Assembly (NCBI GenBank): GCA_035541455.1 | Contig: DATKNH010000012.1 | Location: 1-36,959, forward strand | Length of the DNA: 36,959 bases | Reading direction: 5' to 3' | Source: Syntrophorhabdales bacterium | Lineage (GTDB): Bacteria; Desulfobacterota; Syntrophorhabdia; Syntrophorhabdales; WCHB1-27 | Shown here: piece by piece, positions 8,071 to 16,259 of the stretch | Layout of the letters: every line of letters begins with the position of its first letter | How positions within the stretch are numbered: the first letter of the stretch is position 1 | Program-made: the position numbers and the translations under genes | Notes under the pieces: model-generated | The model's database searches: none | Seen by the model: the letters and a program-made list of their open reading frames with translations, nothing else | Told to the model about the DNA's origin: nothing

Positions 8071-9195
8071 ATGCAGGCGAAGCTATCGGAAGGACACATG
8101 TGGCTGGGTCAGCGCGTACAGACCGTCAGGCCATCTGGTGTGCGTAAGATCTTCGACATGGTCCGCAAGGTGAAGGACCCGGTCAACATGAGTCTGGGCG
8201 AGCCAGATTTTGATGTGCCTGCGCCTATCAAGGAAGAGGCCGTAACGTGGACCCGGAGGGGATTCAACAAGTATACGCCCTCCGGCGGCATACCGGAGCT
8301 GCGCGAGAAGCTTAGTGCGCAGCTCAAGGCAAGAAGCGTCTTCTGTGAGGACGTGATCATCACGCCAGGCGTGACAGGCGGTATACTCCTCGCTATGATG
8401 GTCACCCTCAACCCAGGCGATGAAGTCATCATCCCCGACCCTTCTTTCGTCATGTATGAGTACCAGACCATCCTCCTCGGAGGCAGTCCCGTCTTCGTCG
8501 ATACCTATCCGGACTTCACGCTCAAGGAGGAGCTGCTCCAGCAGGCGATTACGCCAAAGACGAAGATCATCATCGTCAACAGCCCGGCCAACCCCACAGG
8601 TGCGGTCTGCTCGAGAGAGGAGCTGGAGATGGTTGCACGGGTCGCGCGGGAAAAGAACATCCTTCTCTTTTCGGACGATATCTACGAGCGTTTTTTCTAT
8701 GAGACGGGGAGTGCGCCGCCCTGTCTCGGCCAGCTGTGCGACAACGTCCTCACGTTTGGGGGGTTCTCGAAGACGTGGGGCATGACGGGGTGGCGTGTGG
8801 GCTACGTGGCAGGGCCGAGGGATATTATCGATGCCATGGTTACGATGCTGCAATACGTGTTCAGCGGGGTTCATTCGGTCGCTCAGAAAGCTGCGGTCTT
8901 CGCACTCGATTATCCAACAGACGAGATCATCGAGACCTATCGCAGGAAAAGGGATCTTATCTACGACGGGATAAAGGACAAGTTCCGCATAGTAAAACCA
9001 AAAGGCGCCTACTACATTTTTCCGGAAGTCCCCGACGGCGATGGCGACGCGTTCGTCGAGAGGGCACTCGCAAATAACCTGTTTATCATCCCTGGCAGCG
9101 TCTTTTCCAGAAAAAAATCGAACGTGCGCATATCCTTCGCTGCGGACGAGGCAACTGTCCTGAGGGGGATCGAGATATTGAGGAAGCTCGTGTAG
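8071..9195 (+). CDS. Class I/II PLP aminotransferase, probably for aromatic amino acids
   Basis: Fold-type I aminotransferase of 374 residues. Visible marks are NKYTPSGG (residues 66-73), the cofactor-contacting Asn in SPANPTGAV, SDDIYERF near 201-208, the Schiff-base lysine in GFSKTWGMTGWRVGY (K234), and a C-terminal VRISFA arginine that would bind the substrate carboxylate. GGAGGAG precedes the ATG at 8071. A second ATG 27 bases later is less likely. The substrate cannot be read from sequence, but its position between trpB2 and iorAB makes tryptophan, phenylalanine or tyrosine likely, with the product 2-oxo acid passed to the ferredoxin oxidoreductase. Confidence 0.9.
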   Translation: MQAKLSEGHMWLGQRVQTVRPSGVRKIFDMVRKVKDPVNMSLGEPDFDVPAPIKEEAVTWTRRGFNKYTPSGGIPELREKLSAQLKARSVFCEDVIITPGVTGGILLAMMVTLNPGDEVIIPDPSFVMYEYQTILLGGSPVFVDTYPDFTLKEELLQQAITPKTKIIIVNSPANPTGAVCSREELEMVARVAREKNILLFSDDIYERFFYETGSAPPCLGQLCDNVLTFGGFSKTWGMTGWRVGYVAGPRDIIDAMVTMLQYVFSGVHSVAQKAAVFALDYPTDEIIETYRRKRDLIYDGIKDKFRIVKPKGAYYIFPEVPDGDGDAFVERALANNLFIIPGSVFSRKKSNVRISFAADEATVLRGIEILRKLV

Positions 9196-9348
9196 AGGTG
9201 TGCTCGACCTTGTCCGTATTGCCACTGCAATCAACAACAAGATGTTGAGGAGACGCGGCGGCCACTATGCTCTTTATAGCAAACGCGCTTCTGCCGCGCC
9301 GTAGCAAAGGATCGATTCGCGGTCTTTGCCAAGAGGAGGGGTGCGACC

Positions 9349-11175
9349 ATGGAAAAACCGGTACAGAGAATGCTCATGGGGAACGAAGCGATAGGTAGAG
9401 GCCTCGTGGAAAACGGATGCTCTCTCGCAGCCTCGTATCCCGGAACTCCAGCGTCCGAGATTCTTGGCTCGGTTGTGCAGTTCGCACGTGAACTGGAGAT
9501 GCCTATCCACACCGAGTGGTCGATTAACGAGAAGGTCGCATACGAAGTCGCCCTCGCTCACAGTTGCACGGGTAAGAGAGGAGCTGTCTCCATGAAGCAG
9601 GTAGGACTCAATGTGGCAGCTGATCCCTTCACGCGCTCGGCCTATCTGGGCGTGACGGGCGGTTTTATCGTCGTAGTCGCTGACGACCCGGGCCCGCACA
9701 GCTCACAGACGGAGCAGGATAGCCGGTTCTTTGCCCACTTCGCGAAAGTGCCTGTGTTCGACCCTTCGAGCCCGCGAGAGGCGAAGGAAGCGGTAGCGAC
9801 GGCGTATGCTCTTTCTGAGCGATACGAGATTCCCGTAATGATCCGGCCGACTACCCGCATCTGCCATGCCCGCCAGAACGTTTCCTGCGTCAAGCCGATC
9901 GAGCTTGAGAGGAAGGCGCACTTCGAGAAGAACCCTTCGAGATGGGCGGCAACACCCCAATTCGTGACGGGTCTCCATCGTCTGTTGAACGAGAAAATAG
10001 ATAAGATCGCTCTGGAGAAACAATTCTATCCGGTCCTCCAAAAAGGTGGAGGCAAGAGCAATTCGTGTATTGTCGCGTCAGGCGTCGTTTACACCCACGT
10101 GTATGAGCTCATCGAGGATGGAGGCCTCTCTGACGTAGACCTCTATCAGGTGCTCCTCCCTTATCCCCTGAACAGACGCTTCATCGAGGACATACGTGCT
10201 CGCTACCAGAAAATCCTGGTCTTGGAAGAAAGCTACCCGGTCATAGAGATGCAGTTCGTAAACCCCCTTGTACAGGGGAGACGATCCATGTCGGTCCCCG
10301 GGGAAGGGGAGCTGACGCCGGACGTTGTCGAGTCTGTACTCCGCACGTTCGTAGGCATCGCCCGGAAACGAGAAGCGGAACCCGCGGCGAAGGGCAGGCG
10401 GCCGTCCCTCTGCGCCGGCTGCTCCCACCGGGCCGCGTTCTATGGGATCAAAGAAGCCTTTCGGGGCGGGATTTTCCCGAGCGACATCGGATGTTACACC
10501 CTCGGGATGAACCTTGGCGCTGTCGATACCTGCCACTGCATGGGAGCGTGCATCAGCCAGGCAGCTGGGTTCTACCATTCGTATCAGCAGGACGGAGGAG
10601 AGATCCCTCCCATCACAGTCACCATCGGGGACTCGACCTTTTTCCACGCCGGTATCCCTGCGCTGGTAAATGCGGTCGTTCAGAAGGCCCGCTTCATCCT
10701 GGTCGTTCTTGATAATGCCACAACCGCCATGACCGGACACCAGCCGACGCCACACCTTGGTATCCTTGCAGACGGAAGTCAGGGTAACCCCGTTTTCATC
10801 CCCGATATTGTGAAAGGGGCTGGGGTTCGTTTCCTGAGAGAGGCGGACCCGTGCGAGCTTGAAACGTTCGGGGAGACATTGAGAGAAGCAGAGGCCTTTT
10901 GCCGATCCCCGGAGGGCGGCGTGGCGGTGGTGATCGCAAGACACGGCTGCCTGCAGGACCGGAGAGCGGGAAGGGACGCGCAGCACCTCAACATGACCAT
11001 CGAAGAGTGTACTGGTTGCCGCTGGTGCATAGACGAGTTCGAGTGTCCCGCCCTTTTGTTCGATGAAGAAGAGGGGCGAGCAAGCATCAGCGAGGCCCTC
11101 TGCACGGGGTGCGGTGTCTGCGTGCATGTCTGTCCTTCGAATGCTATCGTCTCAAAGGATGGAGGTGCGCAATGA
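9349..11175 (+). CDS. iorA: Indolepyruvate:ferredoxin oxidoreductase, alpha subunit
   Basis: The 608-residue subunit oxidatively decarboxylates arylpyruvates to arylacetyl-CoA, reducing ferredoxin. The pyrimidine-binding part is N-terminal (SYPGTPASEI near residue 29, then EWSINEKVAYE). The thiamine-diphosphate domain follows, with GCYTLGMNLG near 383 and a GDSTFFHAG...LDN core near 425-455. The C-terminus carries two 4Fe-4S motifs (CTGCRWC...C and CTGCGVCVHVCP) after residue 550. This order is standard for IorA. AGAGGAGGGG precedes the ATG. It overlaps iorB by an ATGA-type junction, so the two subunits are translated together. Substrate range could include phenylpyruvate and hydroxyphenylpyruvate. 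Confidence 0.96.
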   Translation: MEKPVQRMLMGNEAIGRGLVENGCSLAASYPGTPASEILGSVVQFARELEMPIHTEWSINEKVAYEVALAHSCTGKRGAVSMKQVGLNVAADPFTRSAYLGVTGGFIVVVADDPGPHSSQTEQDSRFFAHFAKVPVFDPSSPREAKEAVATAYALSERYEIPVMIRPTTRICHARQNVSCVKPIELERKAHFEKNPSRWAATPQFVTGLHRLLNEKIDKIALEKQFYPVLQKGGGKSNSCIVASGVVYTHVYELIEDGGLSDVDLYQVLLPYPLNRRFIEDIRARYQKILVLEESYPVIEMQFVNPLVQGRRSMSVPGEGELTPDVVESVLRTFVGIARKREAEPAAKGRRPSLCAGCSHRAAFYGIKEAFRGGIFPSDIGCYTLGMNLGAVDTCHCMGACISQAAGFYHSYQQDGGEIPPITVTIGDSTFFHAGIPALVNAVVQKARFILVVLDNATTAMTGHQPTPHLGILADGSQGNPVFIPDIVKGAGVRFLREADPCELETFGETLREAEAFCRSPEGGVAVVIARHGCLQDRRAGRDAQHLNMTIEECTGCRWCIDEFECPALLFDEEEGRASISEALCTGCGVCVHVCPSNAIVSKDGGAQ

Positions 11176-11684
11176 GGCAGCAGATCGTGGTGAGCGGGAT
11201 CGGCGGCCAAGGCGTGCTCTTCGTGACCCGATTGTTCGCAGAGGTGGCCGTAGAGATGGGCCTCGAGGTGCTCACCTCGGAGATACACGGTATGGCTATG
11301 CGGGGAGGGACGGTCCTTGCGCACGTCAAGGTGGGTACGTTCAAGAGCCCTTTAATCCGCCGGGGAGAGGCGGATGTGGCGATCATCGTCAATGCGGAAA
11401 ATGTCTCTCTACACCGATCTTTCGTAAAAGAGAGCGGCGCAATCCTCGTGAACGCAGGGAACGCGGGTGACTACGTGCATGTCGATGCAGACAGGCTTGC
11501 TCGGAACAGCGGTTACCCTCCCGGGTCGAATCTCGTGCTCGTAGGGTATGGAGTCGGCAAGGGCCTCGTCTTCTGCGAGCCTGAGGCCGCCGAGAACGTG
11601 ATCCGAAGAATGTCTGGACCAGTCCAGGTGGAAGCTAATCTGGCAAGCTTCGCCCTCGGGAGAAAACAGGCGATGGAGAGATAA
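11172..11684 (+). CDS. iorB: Indolepyruvate:ferredoxin oxidoreductase, beta subunit
   Basis: The 170-residue gamma-type domain of 2-oxoacid:ferredoxin oxidoreductases is recognised from VVSGIGGQGVLF at the N-terminus and SEIHGMAMRGGTV near residues 36-48, which contribute to CoA and subunit contacts. I set the start at 11172, where the ATG overlaps the iorA stop and GGAGG lies six bases before it. A frame 63 bases longer would enter the iorA ferredoxin region. It forms the IorAB complex with the preceding gene. Confidence 0.95.
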   Translation: MRQQIVVSGIGGQGVLFVTRLFAEVAVEMGLEVLTSEIHGMAMRGGTVLAHVKVGTFKSPLIRRGEADVAIIVNAENVSLHRSFVKESGAILVNAGNAGDYVHVDADRLARNSGYPPGSNLVLVGYGVGKGLVFCEPEAAENVIRRMSGPVQVEANLASFALGRKQAMER

Positions 11685-11790
11685 GCACAATCACGCTTCG
11701 TCGGGTACGCGAGTCGGGCGAAAGGCTCCATGCAACGGTGTTCAGTTTAGCAAGATGTGATGAAAGGCAGTCGCAATACCCGCTTCGAAG

Positions 11791-11821
11791 GGAGCGTATC
11801 TGAATGATACGCTATTGCTCC
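11791..11821. terminator. Palindromic hairpin between convergent iorB and thioesterase genes
   Basis: AGCGTATC-TGAAT-GATACGCT is a perfect 8-bp stem (11793-11813), flanked by GGAGC at 11791 and GCTCC at 11817, which can extend it. It overlaps the stop codon of the minus-strand thioesterase gene. It sits where a bidirectional terminator is expected, but no clear T-run follows on either side, so termination is only suggested. Confidence 0.45.
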
Positions 11822-12246
11822 ACATATGGATCTATAGGCTTCCCCGTCCGGTAGGAGACGCTTTTCATCGTTGCAACCAATGTGCGTATCCCGTCTTTTT
11901 CGGTATAGACAGTGCACAAATAGGAAGCGGTTCGCCTGCTATGTGACAGGATTTTTCCTTCAACGACAAGCACCGTTCCCGGGTCGGGGCTCGCATGGTA
12001 GGTGATCGAACAGTCTAAGGCAACCGAGATGTTGTTGCTGTTATTACCCAATACCGAAAACGCAACGTCTGCGAGAGAATAGATAATGCCACCATGGGGC
12101 CGGCCGTACATGTTCAACATATCCTCTCGCAACCGCAGGTGCATCCGGACTGTATCGGAGGTCAATGTGTCCAAGACGATTCCCAGGAACTCGGCGTAGC
12201 TGTCCCTCTCAAACTGCTTCTTCACGACTTCGAGATGTTCTCTCAT
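11812..12246 (-). CDS. PaaI-like hotdog-fold acyl-CoA thioesterase
   Basis: A 144-residue hotdog thioesterase. The hallmark is N...G...HGG near residues 45-53 (MYGRPHGGIIYSLAD), followed by D60 and the central strands ISVALDCSITYHASPDPG and VVEGKILSHSRRTASY. Phenylacetyl-CoA thioesterase PaaI and relatives hydrolyse arylacetyl-CoAs, so a role in releasing excess arylacetyl-CoA made by IorAB is attractive, though the gene is convergent rather than co-transcribed. The ATG at 12246 has no strong ribosome site visible. Broad acyl-CoA specificity is the alternative. Confidence 0.88.
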   Translation of the reverse strand: MREHLEVVKKQFERDSYAEFLGIVLDTLTSDTVRMHLRLREDMLNMYGRPHGGIIYSLADVAFSVLGNNSNNISVALDCSITYHASPDPGTVLVVEGKILSHSRRTASYLCTVYTEKDGIRTLVATMKSVSYRTGKPIDPYVEQ

Positions 12247-12359
12247 GGCTGATTACGACCTCCGACAGTTTTAAGACCCGGAAGGATCACCAGTAAGAAG
12301 CATTCTATTATACAATACGTTGAAGAACCTGTGGGTCGGCTCGAAGAAGCGTAGCTTGC

Positions 12360-12917
12360 TCACTTATTAATTTTCGTAATCTTGGTCCCTTGCAAGCCGA
12401 GACCGGCCATAAGCCCTTTCGGGTCGAAGAAGAAGGCATAAGCGTCGGACTGGGCTGAAGTGGTTGAAATGCCAGTGGCCGCTCCCTTATCAACAACAAC
12501 TATATTGGGGGCGGTACCAAGTTCCCATCCCCCGCTCTTATCGAGATAGGCCAGCATTTTCTCTGTCATAAAGAACAATGCGTAGCCATACTTCTGGATC
12601 CCGGCCTGCAGACCATACGAGCCCGATACGGTGTTGTAATAACCAACAACCGCCCCGTCCCGAATGAGCTCGCCCTCACCATACTGCCCACCCACAATCA
12701 ACCCTGCCTTGACAATGTTGGGAAAAACCAGGATGGCTACTGCCGTTTTGCTCAACTCTTTCGCTTTGCTCGATTTTACGTAGAGTTTCTCGAGAGCCTT
12801 CCGGGAGTTATGGTCTATTTCTGCCGCGGATGCGGCTGCCGCGGGGTTGGGGCCGGCGACAAGAACAAACGCCAGGCACACGCATGCAACGATCGTGAAA
12901 TAAAGGCCTCTCATCAT
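12360..12917 (-). CDS. Exported YSC84-like lipid-binding protein
   Basis: A 185-residue protein with a signal peptide (MMRGLYFTIVACVCLAF through AAAASA) and a YSC84/SYLF-type domain. SRKALEKLYVKSSKAKEL is followed by AVAILVFPNIVKAGLIVGGQYGEGEL, then GYYNTVSGSYGLQAG and DAYAFFFDPKGLMAGLGLQG, as in the family. Related domains bind acidic lipids. Bacterial exported members are of unclear function and probably associate with the envelope. GGAGGAGGATACG precedes the ATG pair at 12917/12914, which fixes the start well downstream of a longer possible frame. It lies 19 bases behind the CpxP-like gene and is probably co-transcribed with it. Confidence 0.85.
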   Translation of the reverse strand: MMRGLYFTIVACVCLAFVLVAGPNPAAAASAAEIDHNSRKALEKLYVKSSKAKELSKTAVAILVFPNIVKAGLIVGGQYGEGELIRDGAVVGYYNTVSGSYGLQAGIQKYGYALFFMTEKMLAYLDKSGGWELGTAPNIVVVDKGAATGISTTSAQSDAYAFFFDPKGLMAGLGLQGTKITKINK

Positions 12918-12936
12918 CGTATCCTCCTCCGGTACT

Positions 12937-13455
12937 TTACTGCTTGTCCACTTTCGCAAGTGGTATTCTTGTGGCCAGTTCATACTCGAGAGCGGCATTG
13001 ATTTTGTTTTCGATCTGGTAGTAGCGCACCACCTTTGTACCGGGTAAGATCTTGCCGAACCTGGGCAGGTATGCCTTGTGCAGCTTAAGCCGCAGCGCCT
13101 CAACCGTTATATATTCATTAAGCAGTCGCTTCGCGGTGGCATCGGACATCTTTTCATACGTGTCCGCGTAGTCCTTGATCAGTTTGGCAGTGCGGACGCG
13201 CAGAAGGAACAGCTCATCCTGGTATCGCTCATAGAGCGGCCAGAAGGCTTTTGCTTCGGTCTCGGTGAGATGCATGTTCTCTGCGACGAGCAATTTCTTG
13301 TCCGCCTTGATCTTTTCGAGCAGGAGCTGCAGCTCGTCAGCCGGTTTGTCCTGTGCCGTCAACATGCTGGCAGAAGCCAGGAGCGCTGTGGTTAGTACGA
13401 TGACGACTGTTAAGAATAGGTGTCCGTTTCTGCTTACCGCCGTCCTTGATGTCAT
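12937..13455 (-). CDS. Periplasmic CpxP/Spy-like helical protein
   Basis: A signal peptide (residues 1-35, ending ASASMLTAQ) is followed by a charged, mostly helical body. LLLEKIKADKKLLVAENMHL and TETEAKAFWPLYERYQDEL are typical of small exported helical proteins that resemble the CpxP/Spy (LTXXQ) chaperone family, without the exact LTXXQ repeats. Homologues are usually annotated hypothetical. An AAAGGGG ribosome site supports the ATG at 13455 rather than one 33 bases upstream. It starts 136 bases from the divergent ino1 gene and runs into the YSC84-like gene, so the two may form an envelope-stress pair. Confidence 0.7.
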   Translation of the reverse strand: MTSRTAVSRNGHLFLTVVIVLTTALLASASMLTAQDKPADELQLLLEKIKADKKLLVAENMHLTETEAKAFWPLYERYQDELFLLRVRTAKLIKDYADTYEKMSDATAKRLLNEYITVEALRLKLHKAYLPRFGKILPGTKVVRYYQIENKINAALEYELATRIPLAKVDKQ

Positions 13456-13553
13456 CTGTTCACCCCTTTCATGCTTACTTGTAATCATTGATCATACAAC
13501 CCTGCATCAATAACATAATACCGGTGCAGATCAACTGTCTACCCGTGGACATC

Positions 13554-13582
13554 TTGACTTTCCAAAATCAGGATTCTATCTT
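13554..13582 (+). promoter_or_regulatory. Candidate sigma-70 promoter for the ino1-hpn gene run
   Basis: TTGACT (13554-13559), a 17-base spacer and TATCTT (13577-13582) form a good promoter. Transcription would begin around 13589, almost at the ino1 ATG (13591), so the message would be leaderless or nearly so. Consistent with this, no Shine-Dalgarno sequence is seen before ino1. Confidence 0.5.
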
Positions 13583-13590
13583 AACAAAAG

Positions 13591-14781
13591 ATGAAGCGAA
13601 TAAGGATCGCCATTGTCGGGGTCGGGAACTGCGCAAGTTCTCTGGTTCAGGGCATTACTTATTATGCAACCCTATCGAGGTCTGATGCTATCGGCCTCAT
13701 GCATTGGGAGATCGGCGGTTACAGGCCCTGGGAGATAGAGGTAGCAGCGGCGTTTGACATAGATAAGAGAAAGGTCGGCAGGGATGTCACCGAAGCAATT
13801 TTTGCAAAGCCCAATTGCACGACGCCATTCTGCAGGGATGTTAAAAGCAGCGGCACACGCGTTCTGATGGGGAGGGTCCTCGACGGCTATTCCGAGCATA
13901 TGGCCGCTTACGATGAGGCCTCTACTTTTGTGGTTGCAGAGGAACCTCAGCCGGATATGGCCGCTGTGGTCAATGCACTGAAGGAGGCCCGAACCGACAT
14001 TGTTTTAAACTATCTCCCGGTTGGATCAGAGCAGGCAACGCGCTTTTACGCGGAGTGTGCACTGGAAGCCGAGGCTGCCTTTATTAACAATATGCCGGTC
14101 TTCATCGCGAGCGATCCTGCTTGGGCGAAGCGTTTCGAGGAAAAAAAGTTGCCCTTGATGGGCGATGATATAAAGTCCCAACTCGGTGCCACGATCATTC
14201 ACCGTATGCTGGTCGATCTATGCAAGAAACGCGGGGTCAAACTGGAGCGCACGTATCAGATTAATACTGGCGGCAACACCGATTTTCTCAACATGCTCAA
14301 CCGGAAGCGGCTGATTTCGAAAAAGACTTCCAAGACGGAAGCGGTCCAGTCGGTCGCGGCGGAGCGATTCAGTGACGAGAGCATTCATGTGGGGCCCAGC
14401 GACTACGTGCCCTGGCAGAAAGACAATAAAGTCTGTTTTATACGGATCGAAGGCAAGCTGTTCGGAGGCGTCCCCATGAACCTCGACCTGCGCCTGTCGG
14501 TGGAGGATTCTCCCAACTCTGCCGGTATTGTGATTGACGCTGTACGCTGCTGCAAGCTTGCCCTTGAACGGCGGATAGGGGGTGTTCTCCATGCTCCGGC
14601 AGCCTATTTCATGAAACATCCTCCGGTCCAGTATTCGGATGACGAGGCCTTTCGTCTGACCGAAGCATTCATCAAGGGATGGCGCAAAGAGGGCGAGAAA
14701 AAGACCGGGCCGTCCAACTTCCTCAAGAATGCTATTAGCCGTTTCAGAGAAAGTAGCCTTCGTGGACAGACCGGCGTATGA
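13591..14781 (+). CDS. ino1: Inositol-3-phosphate synthase
   Basis: The enzyme converts glucose 6-phosphate to myo-inositol phosphate using NAD inside the reaction. The N-terminus IRIAIVGVGNCASSLVQG is the dinucleotide-binding start characteristic of the actinobacterial/archaeal-type enzyme. NTGGNTDFLNML and the ADD/GDDIKSQLGATIIHRM segment near residues 190-205 are conserved catalytic regions. The 396-residue length fits the short prokaryotic form. It opens a plus-strand run that leads, through nucleotidyltransferase, ligase, aminotransferase and dehydrogenase genes, into the hopanoid genes, so its inositol phosphate probably feeds a lipid headgroup. Inositol synthesis is unusual in proteobacteria. 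Confidence 0.95.
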   Translation: MKRIRIAIVGVGNCASSLVQGITYYATLSRSDAIGLMHWEIGGYRPWEIEVAAAFDIDKRKVGRDVTEAIFAKPNCTTPFCRDVKSSGTRVLMGRVLDGYSEHMAAYDEASTFVVAEEPQPDMAAVVNALKEARTDIVLNYLPVGSEQATRFYAECALEAEAAFINNMPVFIASDPAWAKRFEEKKLPLMGDDIKSQLGATIIHRMLVDLCKKRGVKLERTYQINTGGNTDFLNMLNRKRLISKKTSKTEAVQSVAAERFSDESIHVGPSDYVPWQKDNKVCFIRIEGKLFGGVPMNLDLRLSVEDSPNSAGIVIDAVRCCKLALERRIGGVLHAPAAYFMKHPPVQYSDDEAFRLTEAFIKGWRKEGEKKTGPSNFLKNAISRFRESSLRGQTGV

Positions 14782-14850
14782 CAGAGTGAGTACTTGGTTC
14801 GCAGGTGCTGTTTTTGAACATGGCTTGGTATACGTCCCACCCGGCACCAG

Positions 14851-15546
14851 ATGACTAGCAACACGTTTAGAAAATGCAAGGGAATCCTTTTCGACTACGG
14901 GGGCACGCTGGACTCTGACGGTGAACGCTGGCCTGACCGCTTCTACGCTCTTTACGAAAAGGCTGGTATGGAATTCCCCCGTGAAGAGATCAAGCGGGCT
15001 TTCTATCATGCTGAAGATCGTTGCTACGCTGATTCGAAGGTCAGAGCGCTAGGGCTTCGCGCATTGATGGCAGCCCACGTGCAGTGGCAGTTCGAGGCGC
15101 TGGGCGTCAAAGACAGAGAAAGGGAACGGGCTCTAGCCGATACGTTCTGCGCCGTATCGGAGAGATCGATGCTGCGCGCGGCCCGTCTTCTGAGGCGAGC
15201 AATGAGCAGGTACCGCCTCGGGATCGTCTCCAACTTTTACGGCAACCTCACTACGGTGCTGACAGAGGCAGGCCTGCTCGAGTTCTTTGCGGTAGTGGTC
15301 GACTCGAACGTGGTAGGAATTCAAAAGCCGGACCCTGAGATCTTTCGCCTCGCGCTTACACAGCTCGGACTGCTTGCTCACCAGGTTATTTTCGTGGGAG
15401 ACTCATTCGAGCGTGATGTGATACCCAGCAAGGAACTCGGTATGAGAACAGTGTGGCTCAAGGGGCCTGGCGCCGGTTTGGTCAGCGCCGGAGAGGCTGA
15501 CGCCCGGATATCGAGCCTCACTGATCTGGAAGCGCTCATTCTATGA
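14851..15546 (+). CDS. HAD-superfamily hydrolase
   Basis: A 231-residue haloacid dehalogenase-fold protein with a helical cap after motif I. Motif I is FDYGGTLDSDG (nucleophile Asp near residue 15). Motif II is in IVSNFYGN, motif III the Lys in GIQKPDPEIF, and motif IV is VGDSFERD. The second Asp of the usual DxDxT is replaced by Gly, so the general acid of standard phosphatases is missing. Activity may be altered, or the acid may come from elsewhere. In this place it could dephosphorylate inositol phosphate or a related cyclitol phosphate. No clear ribosome site precedes the ATG. Its stop overlaps the next gene by an ATGA junction. Confidence 0.85.
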   Translation: MTSNTFRKCKGILFDYGGTLDSDGERWPDRFYALYEKAGMEFPREEIKRAFYHAEDRCYADSKVRALGLRALMAAHVQWQFEALGVKDRERERALADTFCAVSERSMLRAARLLRRAMSRYRLGIVSNFYGNLTTVLTEAGLLEFFAVVVDSNVVGIQKPDPEIFRLALTQLGLLAHQVIFVGDSFERDVIPSKELGMRTVWLKGPGAGLVSAGEADARISSLTDLEALIL

Positions 15547-16259
15547 AGGCGGGGATCATCGCAGCCGGAACCGGGGAACGTATGACCCAGGGAGGGATCT
15601 TCACCCCGAAACCCATGATATGCGTGGGTGGCGAACCATTGATCGCGAGGGCGATCCGGGCGGCGGCGAGTGTGGGTGTCACATCGATCGCCTGCATCAT
15701 TAACGACCTTACGCCGGAGCTTGACCGGTATTTGCGCACAAAGACGTGGCCGGTTCCTCTCGAAATAGTAAAGAAGACAACGCCCAGTTCGATGGAGAGC
15801 CTTTTTACTTTGGCTCCGTTGCTCGCAATCGAGCCCTTCCTGCTCTTCACAGTCGATGCTGTCTTCCCCTTTGCGAGCCTCAAGCGGTTTCTTACGAAGG
15901 GCTCTTCTCTGCCGGATGCCCAGGGCGTACTGGCCCTTACTCGATTTGTCGACGATGAAAAACCGTTGCGGGTGAAGACTGACCGGAATCACAGGGTGAG
16001 CGCACTGGGAGACGCAGCCGGGACAAGCCGCTATGTAACGGCTGGCTTTTATTACTTTGAGCCATCAATCTTTTACCTGGTGGAGTCGGCGAGGGCGCGT
16101 GGCTTGAACGCCCTCAGGCAGTTCCTGGGACTCCTCCTGGATAGAGAATACAGGTTGTACGGCATCCCCGTCTCGAAGACCGTAGATGTGGATCACCCCG
16201 AAGATATCGAAACGGCAGAGCGCTACCTGACAGAGAACGCGAGGGGTGACGTCCCGTGA
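15543..16259 (+). CDS. Sugar/cyclitol-phosphate nucleotidyltransferase
   Basis: The N-terminus GIIAAGTGERM...PKPM is the nucleotide-binding signature of the NTP-transferase (GT-A) fold. FTVDAVF near residue 103 is in the place of the metal-binding Asp segment, and DVDHPEDIETAERYL at the end is typical of this family. The 238-residue length suits a stand-alone enzyme such as inositol-1-phosphate cytidylyltransferase or a GDP/UDP-sugar pyrophosphorylase. Coming two genes after ino1 and translationally coupled on both sides (ATGA, then GTGA), an inositol-phosphate substrate is a reasonable inference. MobA-like or glucose-1-phosphate activity is the alternative. Confidence 0.85.
   Translation: MKAGIIAAGTGERMTQGGIFTPKPMICVGGEPLIARAIRAAASVGVTSIACIINDLTPELDRYLRTKTWPVPLEIVKKTTPSSMESLFTLAPLLAIEPFLLFTVDAVFPFASLKRFLTKGSSLPDAQGVLALTRFVDDEKPLRVKTDRNHRVSALGDAAGTSRYVTAGFYYFEPSIFYLVESARARGLNALRQFLGLLLDREYRLYGIPVSKTVDVDHPEDIETAERYLTENARGDVP

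Noticed and set aside
8083-9240. Long minus-strand open frame opposite the aminotransferase gene
   Set aside because: It mirrors a well-supported GC-rich coding gene, has an Arg/His-rich composition and no motif.
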